From JAAYAY01 sp964429355 (GTDB lineage: Bacteria > Planctomycetota > Planctomycetia > Pirellulales > Thermoguttaceae), in assembly GCA_964429355.1 (NCBI GenBank), contig CAYSCH010000270.1:1-13384 (forward strand): a stretch of 13,384 bases of DNA, written 5' to 3'. A program made the position numbers and the translations under genes. Position 1 is the first letter of the stretch. Each line of letters opens with the position of its first letter. Positions 12,296 to 13,384 of the stretch are shown one piece after another. Below the pieces are notes generated by a model. That model was given only the letters and a program-made list of their open reading frames with translations, was not told the DNA's origin and searched no databases.

Positions 12296-13384
12296 CTACT
12301 TGGAGAACGGTCCCTGCAAATCGAATCGGCTGCCAGATTGCGGGACGTCGGATTCCGACCGGGTTTTGGGCAGGGATTCCCAAAGGGGCTTCGACGCCTT
12401 CTTTGCCCTTTGTTCGAAGGGAGCCTCCGCACTTTCTGGCGATTCAGATGTCTCGGTTTTTTTCGGTTTCTCGCCGGTCCGGCCGAAATCCCACTCAGCT
12501 CCGCCGGGCCTAGTGAGGCCGCCGGTTGCGATGACGATCTCCGACAATCGGGCCTTGACCGCGTCGCGCCAGGAAGTTTCCCAGGCGACTTCGACCGCAT
12601 CGGGGAGAACTTCCCTCGCCGGCTGGTCGCGATGGAGGCGAAGGTACTGCAGGCCGGTCACCAGGCCTGGCGCCGGTCCGCCGAAGCACGCATCGAGAAG
12701 GGCCTCGGCCTGCTCATCGGTCAAGTCCTGGAGCGTCTCGGCGACGTGAATTGCGAACCGGCCGAAGTGCTGTCCCTCGTCGAGCAGAACCGCGCGGTCC
12801 TCAAGGAATGCTTCGTCGGTCAAACCGACAAGGCCCCGCCACGCGAGTTGGTTTGCGGTCTGCGGATAGGCTTGCTGGAACCAGGCGGCCATGAGCACGT
12901 CGCGGACAGGGCTCTTCGTTGACGAGGCGAACAGCGGCTCGGCATGGAATCGGTACAGAACCTCGCTCTTCGCATAGGCAGAACCGGCTGCGCCGATGCA
13001 GTGGTAAGGCCACGTTCCAATCGGAAAGAGGTCAAGCGCGGCGAGAGTCAATGCCGCAATCGTCGATGGGCCGGCCTTTGTGGAAAGGTCTGAATACAGG
13101 GAATCTTCGCCGTAGGCGGCGAACTTCTCCCGATCGTTCTGCCGTTCCAGTCGCCAACGCTCACAAATCTCATCGGCAGTCGGCAGAACAGCCTCGTCGA
13201 GCAGCTTGAGGATCACGGCCAACTGGTCGTCGTCCACAGGACGCCCTTTTCTCTTCGAGGCCTTCTCCAGCAGATACTGCCGGATCACCGGATCGGCGGC
13301 GACAAAACGCATAGTGGAAGACACAGGCGCTGTCGGAATGAAGTAGTCGGGATAGTCCTGCCAGGATTGTTCCAGGTCGCGGCA
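12296..13384 (-). CDS. Unrecognised protein, 5' end outside the window
   Basis: The frame is open from the right edge to a stop at 12296 (362 codons). A GTG at 13324 and an ATG at 13312 exist inside it, but the 20 codons before the GTG read naturally (CRDLEQSWQDYPDYFIPTAP), so the true start is probably beyond 13384. It is mainly helical and soluble, with no signal peptide in view. Segments include a charged helix (DEICERWRLERQNDREKFAA), a region with conserved-looking aromatic and glycine residues (DLFPIGTWPYHCIGAAGSAY), and a Lys/Ser/Glu/Pro-rich tail over the last 60 residues. I do not recognise a family. The tail looks disordered and may be a binding region. A terminator follows at 12231-12251. 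Confidence 0.75.
   Translation of the reverse strand, partial: CRDLEQSWQDYPDYFIPTAPVSSTMRFVAADPVIRQYLLEKASKRKGRPVDDDQLAVILKLLDEAVLPTADEICERWRLERQNDREKFAAYGEDSLYSDLSTKAGPSTIAALTLAALDLFPIGTWPYHCIGAAGSAYAKSEVLYRFHAEPLFASSTKSPVRDVLMAAWFQQAYPQTANQLAWRGLVGLTDEAFLEDRAVLLDEGQHFGRFAIHVAETLQDLTDEQAEALLDACFGGPAPGLVTGLQYLRLHRDQPAREVLPDAVEVAWETSWRDAVKARLSEIVIATGGLTRPGGAEWDFGRTGEKPKKTETSESPESAEAPFEQRAKKASKPLWESLPKTRSESDVPQSGSRFDLQGPFSK

Noticed and set aside
1..13384. CRISPR array or transposase genes
   Set aside because: No regularly spaced short direct repeats and no frame with transposase or recombinase motifs were seen.

Overview
The window looks like a chromosomal stretch of a planctomycete. I infer this from the right half, which has a Tat-exported Gfo/Idh/MocA oxidoreductase followed by a cytoplasmic and a secreted HEAT-repeat protein, an extended-SDR epimerase-like protein, moderate to high GC and long repeat-bearing intergenic spaces. 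All the genes I accept lie on the minus strand. Species cannot be fixed from the sequence alone.

Region 1 (about 1-6300) reads as an array of integron gene cassettes. Between or at the 3' ends of small, mostly unrecognised genes are imperfect palindromes with attC architecture, all on the minus strand: outer R''/R' boxes with AAC/GTT-type cores, inner L''/L' arms, and one or two unpaired bases in the L'' arm. I place them at 150-209 (very like the attC of aadA1 as I remember it), 1487-1573, 4168-4250, 5347-5435 and 5852-5932, with a degenerate one around 6222-6298. Two stop codons (GNAT gene and 94-aa gene) lie inside their R'' boxes, as is typical for cassettes. Cargo, in transcription order: a 94-aa protein, a 129-aa protein, a DUF4145-type zinc protein broken by a frameshift, a block of secreted protein plus two membrane proteins, an FCS-type putative zinc finger protein, a GNAT acetyltransferase, and the start of another gene leaving the window. 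No integron integrase is visible on the upstream (high-coordinate) side, so within this window it behaves as a CALIN (attC cluster lacking an integrase).

Region 2 (about 6300-6938) is a gene-free border with a diverged direct-repeat copy (partner at 5022-5124), hairpins and a dispersed repeat just behind the next gene.

Region 3 (6939-10455) is a likely operon, transcribed leftward: Gfo/Idh/MocA oxidoreductase, HEAT-repeat protein, secreted HEAT-repeat protein. It probably handles a sugar-like substrate, with the HEAT proteins as partners of unknown role.

Region 4 (10456-13384) holds a repeat-rich spacer, an epimerase-like gene framed by a 70-bp inverted repeat pair that is 69/70 identical, a hairpin terminator, and a large unrecognised gene whose 5' end lies outside the window.
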